A stretch of DNA of 64,000 bases from Caballeronia pedi. Lineage in GTDB: Bacteria; Pseudomonadota; Gammaproteobacteria; Burkholderiales; Burkholderiaceae. How positions within the stretch are numbered: position 1 is the stretch's first letter; every line of letters starts with the position of its first letter. A program made the position numbers and the translations under genes. Positions 50,939 to 59,741 of the stretch are shown piece after piece. The stretch covers positions 62,001 to 126,000 of the forward strand of contig NZ_FCOE02000017.1 of the NCBI RefSeq assembly GCF_001544915.2, given 5' to 3'. Under the pieces are notes generated by a model, which saw only the letters and a program-made list of their open reading frames with translations, did no database searches and was not told the origin of the DNA.

Positions 50939-52243
50939 TTAAAGCGGAAACACGCCGAGCACGACACACGCGATCGTCATGACGATCGATGCGCCGAACA
51001 GCAGCGGGAACGTGAACTTCTGATGATCCGCGAGATCGATGCCGCACAGCCCGACGACCAGAAACGTCGCGGGCGTGAGCGGGCTCACGGGAAAGCCGGT
51101 GGTCATCTGGCCGAGCAGCGCGGCCTGTCCGACATGCACCGCCGGCACGCCGAGTTGCGACGCCACTTCGGCGATCACCGGCAGCACGCCGAAATAGAAC
51201 GAATCGGGATCGAAGAGCATGGAAAGCGGCATCGACACGAGGCCGAGTACGACCGGAATATGTCCGGCCATCGCGGGCGGCACGAAGCCGACGGCCGCCT
51301 GCGCCATCGCCTTGAGCATGCCGCTGCCCTGCATGATGCCGGTGAACACGCCCGCCGCGAGCAGAATGCCCGCCATCATCAGCGCGGCGCGCGCGTGGGC
51401 GTCGATGCGTTTGCGTTGCATGTCGACGTTCGGGTAATTCACCATCAGCGCGATGCACAGGCCAACCATGAACATGATCGCGGGCGGAATCTTCTCGCCC
51501 ATCACGACCATGGTGCCGAGCACGACGATCGTCAGCACGATGTTGAACCAGAAGTGCTTCGGGCGGCGCAGCGCCTGTTCCTCGGGCGTGAGTTCGCGCT
51601 TGGGCACGGGAATCGCGCCGTTCGCGCTCGAATAGCCCAGACGCTTTTCCTCGCGGCGGCCGAGCCACCACGCCATGCCGAACACGAACGCGAGGCCGAT
51701 CGCCTGCACCGGAATCAGCGGATTGAAGAGCGCCGAAATCGGCAGATGCAGCGACGCGGACGCGCGGATCATCGGCCCGGTCCACGGCAGGAAGTTGATG
51801 CCCGCCGCCATCGACACCGCCGCCGCCAGCACGCGCCTGTCCATGTTCAGGCGATCGTAGAGCGGCAGCATCGCGGGAATCGTCACGAGAAAGCAGACCG
51901 CGCCGGAGCCGTCGAGATGGATCAGCAGCGCGAGGAGCGTCGTGCCCATCACGATGCGCGTGGGCTTCGTGCCGACCGCGCGCAGGATGCGGTCGATGAT
52001 CGGATCGAGCGTGCCTGCGTCGGTGATGGTGCCGAAATAAAGAATCGCGAACACGAACATGCCGACGACGGGCGCGAGATTCTTCAATCCGTCGATGACG
52101 AATTTGCTCGTCTGCAAGCCGAAGCCGCCGATCAGCGACGCCGCGATCGGCACGATGATGAGCGCGACGAGCGGCGACATGCGTTTGGAAAGTATCGCCC
52201 CGAGCAGGACGACGATGGTGGCCAGGCCGAGTAACGGCAGCAT
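50939..52243 (-). CDS. CitMHS family organic-acid:metal/H+ symporter
   Basis: 434-aa inner-membrane transporter with about 11-12 helices. Family features: MSPLVALIIVPIAASLIGGFG (about 22-42), HLDGSGAVCFLVTIPAMLPLY (about 112-132), NFLPWTGPMIRASASL (about 149) and DPDSFYFGVLPVI (about 345). Imports citrate-like di- or tricarboxylates. ATG 52243 is preferred to far-upstream starts. Divergent from the LysR gene at 52344. Confidence 0.85.
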   Translation of the reverse strand: MLPLLGLATIVVLLGAILSKRMSPLVALIIVPIAASLIGGFGLQTSKFVIDGLKNLAPVVGMFVFAILYFGTITDAGTLDPIIDRILRAVGTKPTRIVMGTTLLALLIHLDGSGAVCFLVTIPAMLPLYDRLNMDRRVLAAAVSMAAGINFLPWTGPMIRASASLHLPISALFNPLIPVQAIGLAFVFGMAWWLGRREEKRLGYSSANGAIPVPKRELTPEEQALRRPKHFWFNIVLTIVVLGTMVVMGEKIPPAIMFMVGLCIALMVNYPNVDMQRKRIDAHARAALMMAGILLAAGVFTGIMQGSGMLKAMAQAAVGFVPPAMAGHIPVVLGLVSMPLSMLFDPDSFYFGVLPVIAEVASQLGVPAVHVGQAALLGQMTTGFPVSPLTPATFLVVGLCGIDLADHQKFTFPLLFGASIVMTIACVVLGVFPL

Positions 52244-52319
52244 GAACGTGTCTCCGAATATTGTCTTTTGATGGGGTTCAGAGTAAGTTCGAAGCGGCGA
52301 TAACACAATTGAAATGATT

Positions 52320-52334
52320 TGATCGCAGCTATCA
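52320..52334. promoter_or_regulatory. Dyad between the CitMHS operon and LysR
   Basis: TGAT-N7-ATCA inverted repeat 9 bp before the LysR ATG in a 100-bp divergent gap. Could be the regulator's own site, but arms are only 4 bp. Confidence 0.3.
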
Positions 52335-52343
52335 CGAACCATA

Positions 52344-53240
52344 ATGGATCTCAATCTTCGCGACATCCGCGCACTCGTCGCCGTGGCCGAAGCGGGCAGC
52401 TTCACGCGTGCGGCTGAGCGGCTGCATCTGTCGCAGCCCGCGCTCACCGTGCAGATACGCCGGCTGGAAGACGCGGTCGGCGCGCGCCTGTTCGATCGCA
52501 ATAGCCGCAATGTCGCGCTCACGCCGACCGGGCGCGAGTTGCTGCCGCTCTTGCGCAAGTCGCTGCGCGACATGGAGAACGTGCTGCGCGATGCGCGCGC
52601 GATGGGCGAGGGAGAAAGCGGCACGATCCGCATCGCGTGCCTGCCGACCTTCGCGGCGAGTGCGTTGCCCGAACTGATCATCGGCATGAAGCGGGACGTG
52701 CCGCGCGTCGTCTTTCAGATTCGCGATGTGGTGGCGAGCACCGTGAATGCGCTCGTGCGCAACGAGGAAGCGGATATCGGACTGACCGGCGGCGAGGTGC
52801 TCGATCCTTTGCTCGAAGTGCTGCACGCAGGCGTGGACCGGCTCGTGGCCGTCTGTCCGAAGGACCATGCGCTGGCGAAGAAGCGCCGCGTGAGCTTAGC
52901 CGATCTCGCGCGCTCGCCGCTCGTGCTCACCGCGCCGGGCACGAGCGTGCGCGCGGTCGTCGACGCGGCGCTCAGCGAAACGCGCGAAGCGCTCGATATC
53001 GCCTGCGAACCGACTTACATGATGACCGCCGTCGCGATGGTGCGCGGCGGTCTGGGCGTGACGATCTTGCCGGAAACCGCGCGCGAGGTGCGCGCGGAAC
53101 CTGGGCTCGTGGTGAAAGCGATCGACCATGCGGCGTTCGCGCGGCCGATCGCCATCGTGAAGAAGCGCGGCAGGACCTTGCCCGCCGTGACGGAGCGCTT
53201 CGTCGAACGCATGCGCGCGACGATGAACGCGCCCCGCTGA
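52344..53240 (+). CDS. LysR-family transcriptional regulator
   Basis: 298-aa LysR regulator: HTH SFTRAAERLHLSQPALTVQI (about 19-38), RLFDRNSRNVALTPTG (about 48), then a typical effector domain (GTIRIACLPTFAASALPEL about 93). Divergent from the CitMHS/AtuA operon, which it probably controls in response to the transported acid. Ends 9 bp from the convergent alcohol dehydrogenase gene. Confidence 0.85.
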   Translation: MDLNLRDIRALVAVAEAGSFTRAAERLHLSQPALTVQIRRLEDAVGARLFDRNSRNVALTPTGRELLPLLRKSLRDMENVLRDARAMGEGESGTIRIACLPTFAASALPELIIGMKRDVPRVVFQIRDVVASTVNALVRNEEADIGLTGGEVLDPLLEVLHAGVDRLVAVCPKDHALAKKRRVSLADLARSPLVLTAPGTSVRAVVDAALSETREALDIACEPTYMMTAVAMVRGGLGVTILPETAREVRAEPGLVVKAIDHAAFARPIAIVKKRGRTLPAVTERFVERMRATMNAPR

Positions 53241-53249
53241 TCGGCGCGC

Positions 53250-54308
53250 TTACTTTTCCATCGTCGCCATGTCGATCACGAAGCGATACTTCACGTCGCT
53301 CTTCAGCATGCGCTCGTAAGCCTTGTTGATCTCGTCCATGCGAATCATCTCGATGTCGGACGTGATGCCGTGCTTGCCGCAGAAATCGAGCATCTCCTGC
53401 GTTTCCGCGATTCCGCCGATGAGCGATCCGGCGAGCGAGCGGCGCTTGAAGATCATGTTCATCACCGAAGGCGACGGATGCGGATGCTCCGGCGCGCCGA
53501 CGAGCGTCATCGTGCCGTCACGCTTGAGCAGCGCCATGAACTGGTCGAGATCGTGCGACGCGGCCACCGTGTTCAGGATGAAGTCGAAGCTGTTGGCGTG
53601 CGCCGCCATCTGATCCGGGTCTTTCGAGATCACGACTTCATGCGCGCCGAGGCGCTTCGCGTCCTCGCTCTTGCCCGGCGATGTCGTGAACAGCACGACA
53701 TGCGCGCCCATCGCGGCGGCGATCTTCACGCCCATGTGACCGAGACCGCCCAGACCCACGACGCCGACCTTGTGGCCCTTCTGCACGTTCCAGTGACGCA
53801 GCGGCGAATACGTCGTGATGCCCGCGCACAGCAACGGTGCGACCGCCGCGAGTTCCAGGTTCTCAGGGATGCGCAGCGTGAACGCCTCATCGACGACGAT
53901 GGCCGTCGAATAGCCGCCGTACGTCACGCCGCCCGACTTGGCATCCGGCGAGTTGTAGGTCTGGGTGAAACTCGCGGGACCATCGCAGAACTGCTCCAGT
54001 CCTTCCTTACAGGATTCACATACGCGGCATGAATCGACCATGCAGCCAACGCCCGCAAGTTCGCCGACCTTGAACTTCGACACGTCCGCGCCGACCTCGA
54101 CCACGCGCCCGACGATCTCGTGACCCGGCACGACCGGATAATTCGAGCCGCCCCATTCGTTTTTCGCCATGTGCAGATCCGAGTGACACACGCCGCAGAA
54201 CAGAATGTCGATGCGCACATCGTTCGGACCGACATCGCGGCGCTGGATTTCGAGCGGGCCGAGCGGTTTGTCGGCTGCGGATGCTGCATAGGAATACGCT
54301 TTCAGCAT
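53250..54308 (-). CDS. Zinc-dependent NAD(P) alcohol dehydrogenase (YahK/CAD type)
   Basis: 352-aa medium-chain dehydrogenase. Catalytic-zinc ligands Cys38 or Cys41 in FCGVCHSDLH and His63/Glu64 in PGHE; structural-zinc Cys94, 97, 100 and 108; Rossmann motif VGLGGLGHMG (about 189). Sequence type is cinnamyl/broad-range aldehyde reductase (YahK, AdhC). Reduces aldehydes with NAD(P)H in the cytosol; substrate not readable. ATG 54308 with AGGAAAG upstream. Confidence 0.85.
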   Translation of the reverse strand: MLKAYSYAASAADKPLGPLEIQRRDVGPNDVRIDILFCGVCHSDLHMAKNEWGGSNYPVVPGHEIVGRVVEVGADVSKFKVGELAGVGCMVDSCRVCESCKEGLEQFCDGPASFTQTYNSPDAKSGGVTYGGYSTAIVVDEAFTLRIPENLELAAVAPLLCAGITTYSPLRHWNVQKGHKVGVVGLGGLGHMGVKIAAAMGAHVVLFTTSPGKSEDAKRLGAHEVVISKDPDQMAAHANSFDFILNTVAASHDLDQFMALLKRDGTMTLVGAPEHPHPSPSVMNMIFKRRSLAGSLIGGIAETQEMLDFCGKHGITSDIEMIRMDEINKAYERMLKSDVKYRFVIDMATMEK

Positions 54309-54817
54309 GATTGTGCTTTCCTCTTTGATTCGAATCTCGTGAACAGGATCGGCGCTTGCTCACCGCTTGCTCCCGTGGGGAACACGCGCGGCCGATATGA
54401 AATGCAGGTTGGTTGTTTTGTGTGCGGCGGCGAACGTTCGCCGTCATGCTCCGCACGCGTTGCGAGTGACTTGCCGATGTCGCCGGTATTTCGGCGGCAA
54501 CGCGCAACGTCAGTACTGTATGCCTACTAAAAGAACTCTGCCGAAACGACGGCCGCGATTATGCCCTTCGAAAGGACCGCATGAACGCGTCGCTGGAGAA
54601 TTTGACAATCGTGCCCCTCTGTCGGCTCCCTGCCAAAGCAGGATTGTTCGACGGCGTCAGGCGCATTAAGGTTGTCATGCGCGCGGAGACGACGAATCTT
54701 TTCGCGCGGCGCCGGGCGGCTCGCGCGCCCGGCGCCCCTCTTTCCGGTTCATACGGGCGGCGGGACGCCGTGCGGCACGCACGCTCCCGGCGTCGGGCAC
54801 TTTGAGAGAGCGAGACC
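54309..54817. other. 509-bp intergenic region with a long palindrome and a GC-rich hairpin
   Basis: Contains a 16-bp perfect palindrome CGGCGAACGTTCGCCG (54428-54443) and a strong hairpin at 54708-54736 (10-bp stem GGCGCCGGGC/GCCCGGCGCC, then CCTCTTT). I see no convincing gene; short open frames here lack recognisable content. Confidence 0.45.
54708..54736 (+). terminator. GC-rich hairpin, possible terminator or leader structure
   Basis: A 10-bp perfect stem followed by CCTCTTTCC, 82 bp before the small gene at 54818. With no gene upstream on this strand it may be a leader attenuator or end an unrecognised small RNA. Confidence 0.35.
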
Positions 54818-55096
54818 ATGAAGGCGAAGGCGATCACGGTGAGCATCGACATGCCGGGGGGCGCGGTCAGCGCCGAGTTTCATATCGATACGGGGCGCCT
54901 CAGAATCCTCGAACGCGGCATGCTGCGCGTCGAACTGTTTCCACCGCATTCGTGGTTCACGGTGGCGTCGGTGGCGGGCAACAGCCGCTGGGGAACGAGG
55001 CCGCGCGAGGCGGATCTCTATCTCGTCGTCGAGAATTTCATCCAGCAGCGTTTCGGCATGACGGCGCAACGGTGCGAGGTATCGTGCGCGCAGTGA
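54818..55096 (+). CDS. Hypothetical protein, 92 aa
   Basis: No family recognised with certainty. Beta-rich small protein (ITVSIDMPGGAVSAEFHID opening) with VELFPPHSWFTVASV in the middle and two Cys near the end. AGAGAGCGAG lies before the ATG. Convergent with the HNH gene, 9 bp away. Confidence 0.5.
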   Translation: MKAKAITVSIDMPGGAVSAEFHIDTGRLRILERGMLRVELFPPHSWFTVASVAGNSRWGTRPREADLYLVVENFIQQRFGMTAQRCEVSCAQ

Positions 55097-55105
55097 GATA
55101 CGCGT

Positions 55106-55423
55106 TCAGCGCGAACGCGCGCGCCGTGTGCGTTGATAGAAGCCGTCCGGCTTGGTGCGCACCCAATCGACGAAACTGCGCACCGCCTCATGCGCCAGCA
55201 GCGCTTCGACAGACGAGTAGCGCTGCGCAAGTTCCTTCTCGCTGAAGAGCGCATGCAATTGCCGATGGCAGATGCGATGCAGCACCGCCGTCTGCCTGCC
55301 GCCCTGCGACTTCGGCACGAGATGATGCAGATCGCGCTCCGCGGACGGCACGGCGCGCCCGCACAGCGCGCAGACTTCTTCCTGCGGCGGGTGATACCAC
55401 GGCTCGGGTGTAGGCTTCGCCAT
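55106..55423 (-). CDS. HNH-type nuclease domain protein
   Basis: 105-aa protein with a small HNH/beta-beta-alpha-Me module: first zinc pair CALCGR (Cys18/Cys21), DLHHLVPKSQGG (about 31-42) with the HNH His pair, then CHRQLHALF (about 52-60). A C-terminal helix carries many basic residues. Widespread small HNH proteins of this kind have no firm role; restriction, repair or phage-related functions are possible. No partner gene is nearby. Confidence 0.7.
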   Translation of the reverse strand: MAKPTPEPWYHPPQEEVCALCGRAVPSAERDLHHLVPKSQGGRQTAVLHRICHRQLHALFSEKELAQRYSSVEALLAHEAVRSFVDWVRTKPDGFYQRTRRARSR

Positions 55424-55515
55424 CGCGATCCTCGTTTGATGCTTTCGAGTGTACGCCTCGTCTTTCGAAGACGTGCCGGATCGTCTGCTTGTTCAATACA
55501 CCGAAGTTTTTTCGC

Positions 55516-55947
55516 TTATCGCTGCGCGCGCGCGGGTGGCCGATAACCCGGCACCTGATGCAACGCGCGATGACACGCCGCCGAAAGCGCGGCCAGCCGC
55601 TCGACGCTCGCGCGCATGTCCGCTTGCGTTTGCGTGATGGTCTCGCGCAATGCTTCCAGCCGCGGCATGAGCCGCTGCGCGATCACGCCGCGCTCCTGCT
55701 CGCTCCCGAGCAGGGTTTCGGCATCCTCGCGCGCTTCACGCAGTTCCATCACCGAGACCTGGTTCTGCGCGAGCAGACTCGCATGGCGTTCCGCCAGTTC
55801 GCCGAGACCCATCGACCGCATGCGCTCGACGAAATCGCGCGTCGACTGCAACGCGACTTCGCCTGCGTCGTAGGCCATGAATTGAGCATCGCTGATAGTG
55901 AGCGCGATGCGCCCTTCCGGGGTCGTGAATTCAAGCTTGGTCGGCAT
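55516..55947 (-). CDS. Hypothetical coiled-coil protein, 143 aa
   Basis: N-terminal short beta region (KLEFTTPEGRIALTISDAQF) then a long helical stretch (about 38-125) rich in Arg/Glu/Gln with heptad-like spacing, ending in a Pro/Arg tail. No family recognised. ATG 55947 is preferred; longer in-frame starts up to 56406 would run through the nap upstream region. Confidence 0.55.
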   Translation of the reverse strand: MPTKLEFTTPEGRIALTISDAQFMAYDAGEVALQSTRDFVERMRSMGLGELAERHASLLAQNQVSVMELREAREDAETLLGSEQERGVIAQRLMPRLEALRETITQTQADMRASVERLAALSAACHRALHQVPGYRPPARAQR

Positions 55948-56250
55948 GATGTCTGATGCGCGATAGTGAAGTTGCCGGCATTCTAGACAGCCCGACGACG
56001 GCTGAATTTCGGAACAAAGCGAAAGCGCTATCGGGAATTTGCAACACGGCGTTTCGCGCCATTCCCGGTAATGCGTTTTCAGAATCGAAACGATGCCCGC
56101 CGAGCGGGAGCAAACGCAATTAATCAACCATTGCACAAGCGGCATCGCGGGCCTGCTAATTTGGCCTTGAAAAGATGCATTCCATATACCAACAATGGAG
56201 TCATCTTTGGTGCTGGCCATCCCACAATGCCAAGAGATCTGACGCGCCCC
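55948..56250. other. Upstream region of the nap operon, 303 bp
   Basis: Expected to hold the nap promoter. I found no canonical FNR/ANR dyad (TTGAT-N4-ATCAA) and no clear -35/-10 pair. Confidence 0.4.
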
Positions 56251-56409
56251 ATGGATGAGAACGACGAAATACGGAAATCCGAAGAGTTGCGCAGCTTTCT
56301 GTTTCTGACCGTCGTAATGGTTCCGGTGCTCACGGTCATGATCATTGCCGCTTACGGATTCGCGGTCTGGTTCTATCAAATGCTGATTGGCGGACCGCCA
56401 CATCATTAA
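56251..56409 (+). CDS. napE: Periplasmic nitrate reductase component NapE
   Basis: 52-aa single-pass membrane protein, opening MDENDEIRKSEELRSFLFL and containing TM helix VVMVPVLTVMIIAAYGFAVW, then FYQMLIGGPP. The SEExRxFLFLTVV and GYGFAVW-like patterns are those of NapE, a small accessory protein with no firm role. ATG 56251 gives the usual length; an ATG at 56227 is possible. First gene of napEDABC. Confidence 0.85.
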   Translation: MDENDEIRKSEELRSFLFLTVVMVPVLTVMIIAAYGFAVWFYQMLIGGPPHH

Positions 56410-56434
56410 CGAGCGTCGCGATTATTTCAATTAA

Positions 56435-56782
56435 ATGGAGCTCATGCCCGTCGATAGCCACGATCGCTTCGACGATAAGACCGAAGAGTCTTGCGAGTTC
56501 CACGTCGCCGGGGTCGTTGTATACGCCCGGATAGAAGCCCTGGATCGCGTCATGCAGACGCTCGCCGCGATGCCCGGCGCGCAGGTGCACGGGTCCAGCG
56601 TCGACGGCAAGCTCGTGGTCACGCTCGAAGGCGACAGCTCATCGCGGGTCGCCGATCAATTGCATGCGGTGCAGTCGATACCCGATGTCGTGAGTATCGC
56701 GCTCGTCTATCAGCATCACGAGCATGCCGATTCGCTCAGCGAGGATATCGCCGATGAAACTGACTCGTCGCGCGTTCATTAA
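56435..56782 (+). CDS. napD: NapA-specific chaperone NapD
   Basis: 115-aa cytosolic chaperone that binds the Tat signal of NapA and controls its export. The family opening FHVAGVVVYARIEALDRVM (about 22-40), GAQVHGSSVDGKLVVTLEG (about 48-66) and VVSIALVYQHHE (about 86) are present. ATG 56435 or ATG 56444. Its last 29 bp overlap the start of napA. Confidence 0.85.
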   Translation: MELMPVDSHDRFDDKTEESCEFHVAGVVVYARIEALDRVMQTLAAMPGAQVHGSSVDGKLVVTLEGDSSSRVADQLHAVQSIPDVVSIALVYQHHEHADSLSEDIADETDSSRVH

Positions 56783-59237
56783 GCAGACGGCCGCCACCAC
56801 GGCGGCCGCCTCCGCGGGCATCACGCTGCCCGGCATGGAAGCCATCGCGCAGAGCGACGACATCGCCTGGTCAAAGGCGCCCTGCCGCTTCTGCGGCACG
56901 GGATGCGGCGTGGTCGTCGGCGTGAAGGCCAACCGGGTCGTCGCGACGCAGGCGGACCCGCAAGCCGAAGTCAATCGCGGGCTCAACTGCGTGAAGGGCT
57001 ATTTCCTGTCGAAGATCATGTACGGACAGGACCGGCTCACGACGCCGCTCATGCGCATGAAAGGCGGAAAGTTCGACAAGACCGGCGAGTTCGCGACCGT
57101 CTCGTGGGACACCGCGTTCGACGTGATGGCCGAGCAGTTCAAGCGCGTGCTGAAAGAGAAAGGGCCGACCGCCATCGGCATGTTCGGCTCCGGGCAATGG
57201 ACCGTATGGGAAGGCTATGCCGGCGTGAAGCTGATGAAGGCGGGCTTTCGCAGCAACAACCTCGACCCGAACGCGCGGCACTGCATGGCCTCCGCCGTCA
57301 CGGGTTTCATGCGCACCTTCGGCATGGACGAGCCGATGGGCTGCTACGACGACATCGAGGAAACCGATGCCTTCGTGCTGTGGGGCTCGAACATGGCCGA
57401 GATGCATCCGGTGCTGTGGACGCGCGTCACTGGCCGGCGGCTCGCGGACCCGAACGTGCGCGTCGTGACGCTCTCGACGTTCGAACATCGCTCGTTCGAT
57501 CTCGCCGACGAAACCATCGTGTTCACGCCGCAATCCGATCTCGCGATCATGAATTACATCGCGAACTACATCATCAAGAACGGCAAGGTGAACCGCGAGT
57601 TCATCGACAAACATGTGGTGTTCAAGAAGGGCAACACGGATATCGGTTATGGATTGCGGCCCGATCATCCGCTGCAGAAGGCGGCGAAGAACGCCGGCGA
57701 TCCGAACGGCTCTCAGCCGATCAACTTCGACGAATTCGCGAAGTTCGTGTCGCGCTACGACGCGGCTTACGTGACGAAACTCTCGGGCGTGCCGAAGAAC
57801 AAGCTCGATCAGCTCGCGCAGTTGTACGCGGACCCGAAGACGCGAGTCGTATCGTTCTGGACGATGGGCTTCAACCAGCACACGCGCGGCACGTGGGCCA
57901 ACAACATGGTCTACAACCTGCATCTGTTGACGGGCAAGATCTCGACGCCGGGCAACAGCCCCTTCTCGCTGACCGGCCAGCCGTCGGCGTGCGGCACGGC
58001 GCGTGAAGTCGGCACGTTTTCGCATCGGCTGCCCGCCGATATGGTCGTGACCAACCCGAAGCATCGCGAGGAAGCGGAGCACATCTGGAAGCTGCCGGAG
58101 GGAACCATTCCCGACAAGCCGGGTTTTCACGCCGTTCTGCAGAACCGCATGCTGCGCGACGGCAAGCTCAACGCCTATTGGGTCATGGTCAACAACAACA
58201 TGCAGGCCGGCGCGAACATCAACAACGAAGGGCTGCCGGGGTATCGCAAGGAGTCGAATTTCGTCGTGGTATCCGATGTCTATCCGACCGTCACGGCCGT
58301 CGCCGCCGACATGATCCTGCCGTCCGCGATGTGGGTCGAGAAGGAAGGCGCGTACGGCAACGCGGAACGCCGCACGCAGTTCTGGCATCAGCTCGTCAGC
58401 GCGCCTGGCGACGCGCGCTCCGATCTCTGGCAAATCGTCGAGTTCTCGAAGCGTTTCAAGGTCGAGGAAGTGTGGCCGCCGGAACTCATCGCGAAGAAGC
58501 CGGAATACAAGGGCAAGACGCTTTATGACGTGCTGTATCGCAATGGCCAGGTCGATAAATTCCCGTCGTCGCAGGAAGACGCGAAGTATCGCAACGACGA
58601 AGCCAAGGCGTTCGGCTTTTATATCCAGAAAGGTCTGTTCGAGGAATACGCGAGTTTCGGTCGCGGCCACGGCCACGATCTTGCGCCCTTCGATTCGTAT
58701 CATCAGGCGCGCGGGCTGCGCTGGCCGGTAGTGAACGGCAAGGAAACGCTGCGCCGCTACAAGGAAGGTTCCGATCCGTACGTGAAAGCCGGCGCGGACT
58801 GGCAGTTCTACGGCAATCCCGACGGCCGCGCCGTGATCTACGCGCTGCCTTACGAGCCGCCCGCCGAATCGCCGGACAAGGAATATCCGTTCTGGCTCGC
58901 GACCGGGCGCGTGCTCGAACACTGGCACTCGGGATCGATGACGCGTCGCGTGCCCGAGCTCTATCGCGCGTTTCCGAATGCGGTGTGCTTCATGCATCCC
59001 GATGACGCCAAGGCGCTCGGCGTGCGGCGCGGCGTCGAAGTGCGCGTGATATCGCGGCGCGGCGAAATGCGCACGCGCATCGAGACGCGCGGCCGCGACA
59101 AGCCGCCGCGCGGGCTCGTGTTCGTGCCGTGGTTCGATTCGAGTCAGCTCATCAACAAAGTGACGCTCGACGCCACCGATCCGATCTCCTTCCAGACCGA
59201 CTTCAAGAAGTGCGCGGTCAGGATCGTCCGGGTCTAG
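56754..59237 (+). CDS. napA: Periplasmic nitrate reductase catalytic subunit NapA
   Basis: 827-aa Mo-bisMGD enzyme reducing nitrate to nitrite in the periplasm. Twin-arginine signal TRRAFIK (4-10). The [4Fe-4S] ligands are Cys44, Cys47, Cys51 and Cys79 (CRFCGTGCG, then NCVKGYF), and Cys177 in ARHCMAS is the molybdenum ligand. The length is normal for the family. GAGGATAT lies before ATG 56754. Electrons come from NapC through NapB. Confidence 0.95.
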   Translation: MKLTRRAFIKQTAATTAAASAGITLPGMEAIAQSDDIAWSKAPCRFCGTGCGVVVGVKANRVVATQADPQAEVNRGLNCVKGYFLSKIMYGQDRLTTPLMRMKGGKFDKTGEFATVSWDTAFDVMAEQFKRVLKEKGPTAIGMFGSGQWTVWEGYAGVKLMKAGFRSNNLDPNARHCMASAVTGFMRTFGMDEPMGCYDDIEETDAFVLWGSNMAEMHPVLWTRVTGRRLADPNVRVVTLSTFEHRSFDLADETIVFTPQSDLAIMNYIANYIIKNGKVNREFIDKHVVFKKGNTDIGYGLRPDHPLQKAAKNAGDPNGSQPINFDEFAKFVSRYDAAYVTKLSGVPKNKLDQLAQLYADPKTRVVSFWTMGFNQHTRGTWANNMVYNLHLLTGKISTPGNSPFSLTGQPSACGTAREVGTFSHRLPADMVVTNPKHREEAEHIWKLPEGTIPDKPGFHAVLQNRMLRDGKLNAYWVMVNNNMQAGANINNEGLPGYRKESNFVVVSDVYPTVTAVAADMILPSAMWVEKEGAYGNAERRTQFWHQLVSAPGDARSDLWQIVEFSKRFKVEEVWPPELIAKKPEYKGKTLYDVLYRNGQVDKFPSSQEDAKYRNDEAKAFGFYIQKGLFEEYASFGRGHGHDLAPFDSYHQARGLRWPVVNGKETLRRYKEGSDPYVKAGADWQFYGNPDGRAVIYALPYEPPAESPDKEYPFWLATGRVLEHWHSGSMTRRVPELYRAFPNAVCFMHPDDAKALGVRRGVEVRVISRRGEMRTRIETRGRDKPPRGLVFVPWFDSSQLINKVTLDATDPISFQTDFKKCAVRIVRV

Positions 59238-59246
59238 GAGCACGTT

Positions 59247-59732
59247 ATGCGCACGTTCTTCGCCGTAATCATCGCATCGCTGGTCGCGCTGGCCGCGCTT
59301 GCGATCGCGCAGCCGACCGTCCCCGTTCTGCCGTTCCACGATTCCTTGCGCGGCACGACGCCGCTCAACGAAGAACCGAAGGCGCCGCTCATCGCGCCGA
59401 CCGAGAACAAGGACGTGATACGCGGCCTCAACTACGCGCAGCAGCCGCCGACGATCCCGCACAAGATCGACAACTATCAGCTCGACAAGAACGCCAACCG
59501 CTGCCTCGCCTGCCACGCGCGCAGCCGCGCCGAAGAGAGCGGCGCGGTGCCTGTCGCGGTGTCGCATTACATCGATCGCGATGGCCTCGTGTCCGGGCAT
59601 CTGTCGCCGCGACGCTACTTCTGCACGCAGTGCCATGTGCCGCAGGCCGATGCCAAACTGCTCATCGGCAATACGTTCGTCGCGGTCGAAGATATCAAGC
59701 AGCAGCCTACATCCAAGAGCCAAAAGAAATAA
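59247..59732 (+). CDS. napB: Dihaem cytochrome c subunit NapB
   Basis: 161-aa periplasmic electron carrier to NapA. Signal peptide 1-21, two haem sites CLACH (86-90) and CTQCH (126-130), and the distal His ligands lie in IPHKID (His72) and VSHYID (His107). Starts 9 bp after napA. Needs the Ccm system encoded at 60942 on. Confidence 0.93.
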   Translation: MRTFFAVIIASLVALAALAIAQPTVPVLPFHDSLRGTTPLNEEPKAPLIAPTENKDVIRGLNYAQQPPTIPHKIDNYQLDKNANRCLACHARSRAEESGAVPVAVSHYIDRDGLVSGHLSPRRYFCTQCHVPQADAKLLIGNTFVAVEDIKQQPTSKSQKK

Positions 59733-59741
59733 GCGACCATC

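Noticed and set aside
49529..52234. 901-aa plus-strand open frame
   Set aside because: Antisense to the AtuA-like and CitMHS genes; repetitive Arg/His/Asp composition.
55948..56250. FNR/ANR box upstream of nap
   Set aside because: Searched for TTGAT-N4-ATCAA; only half-matches such as the TTAATCAACC stretch were found.
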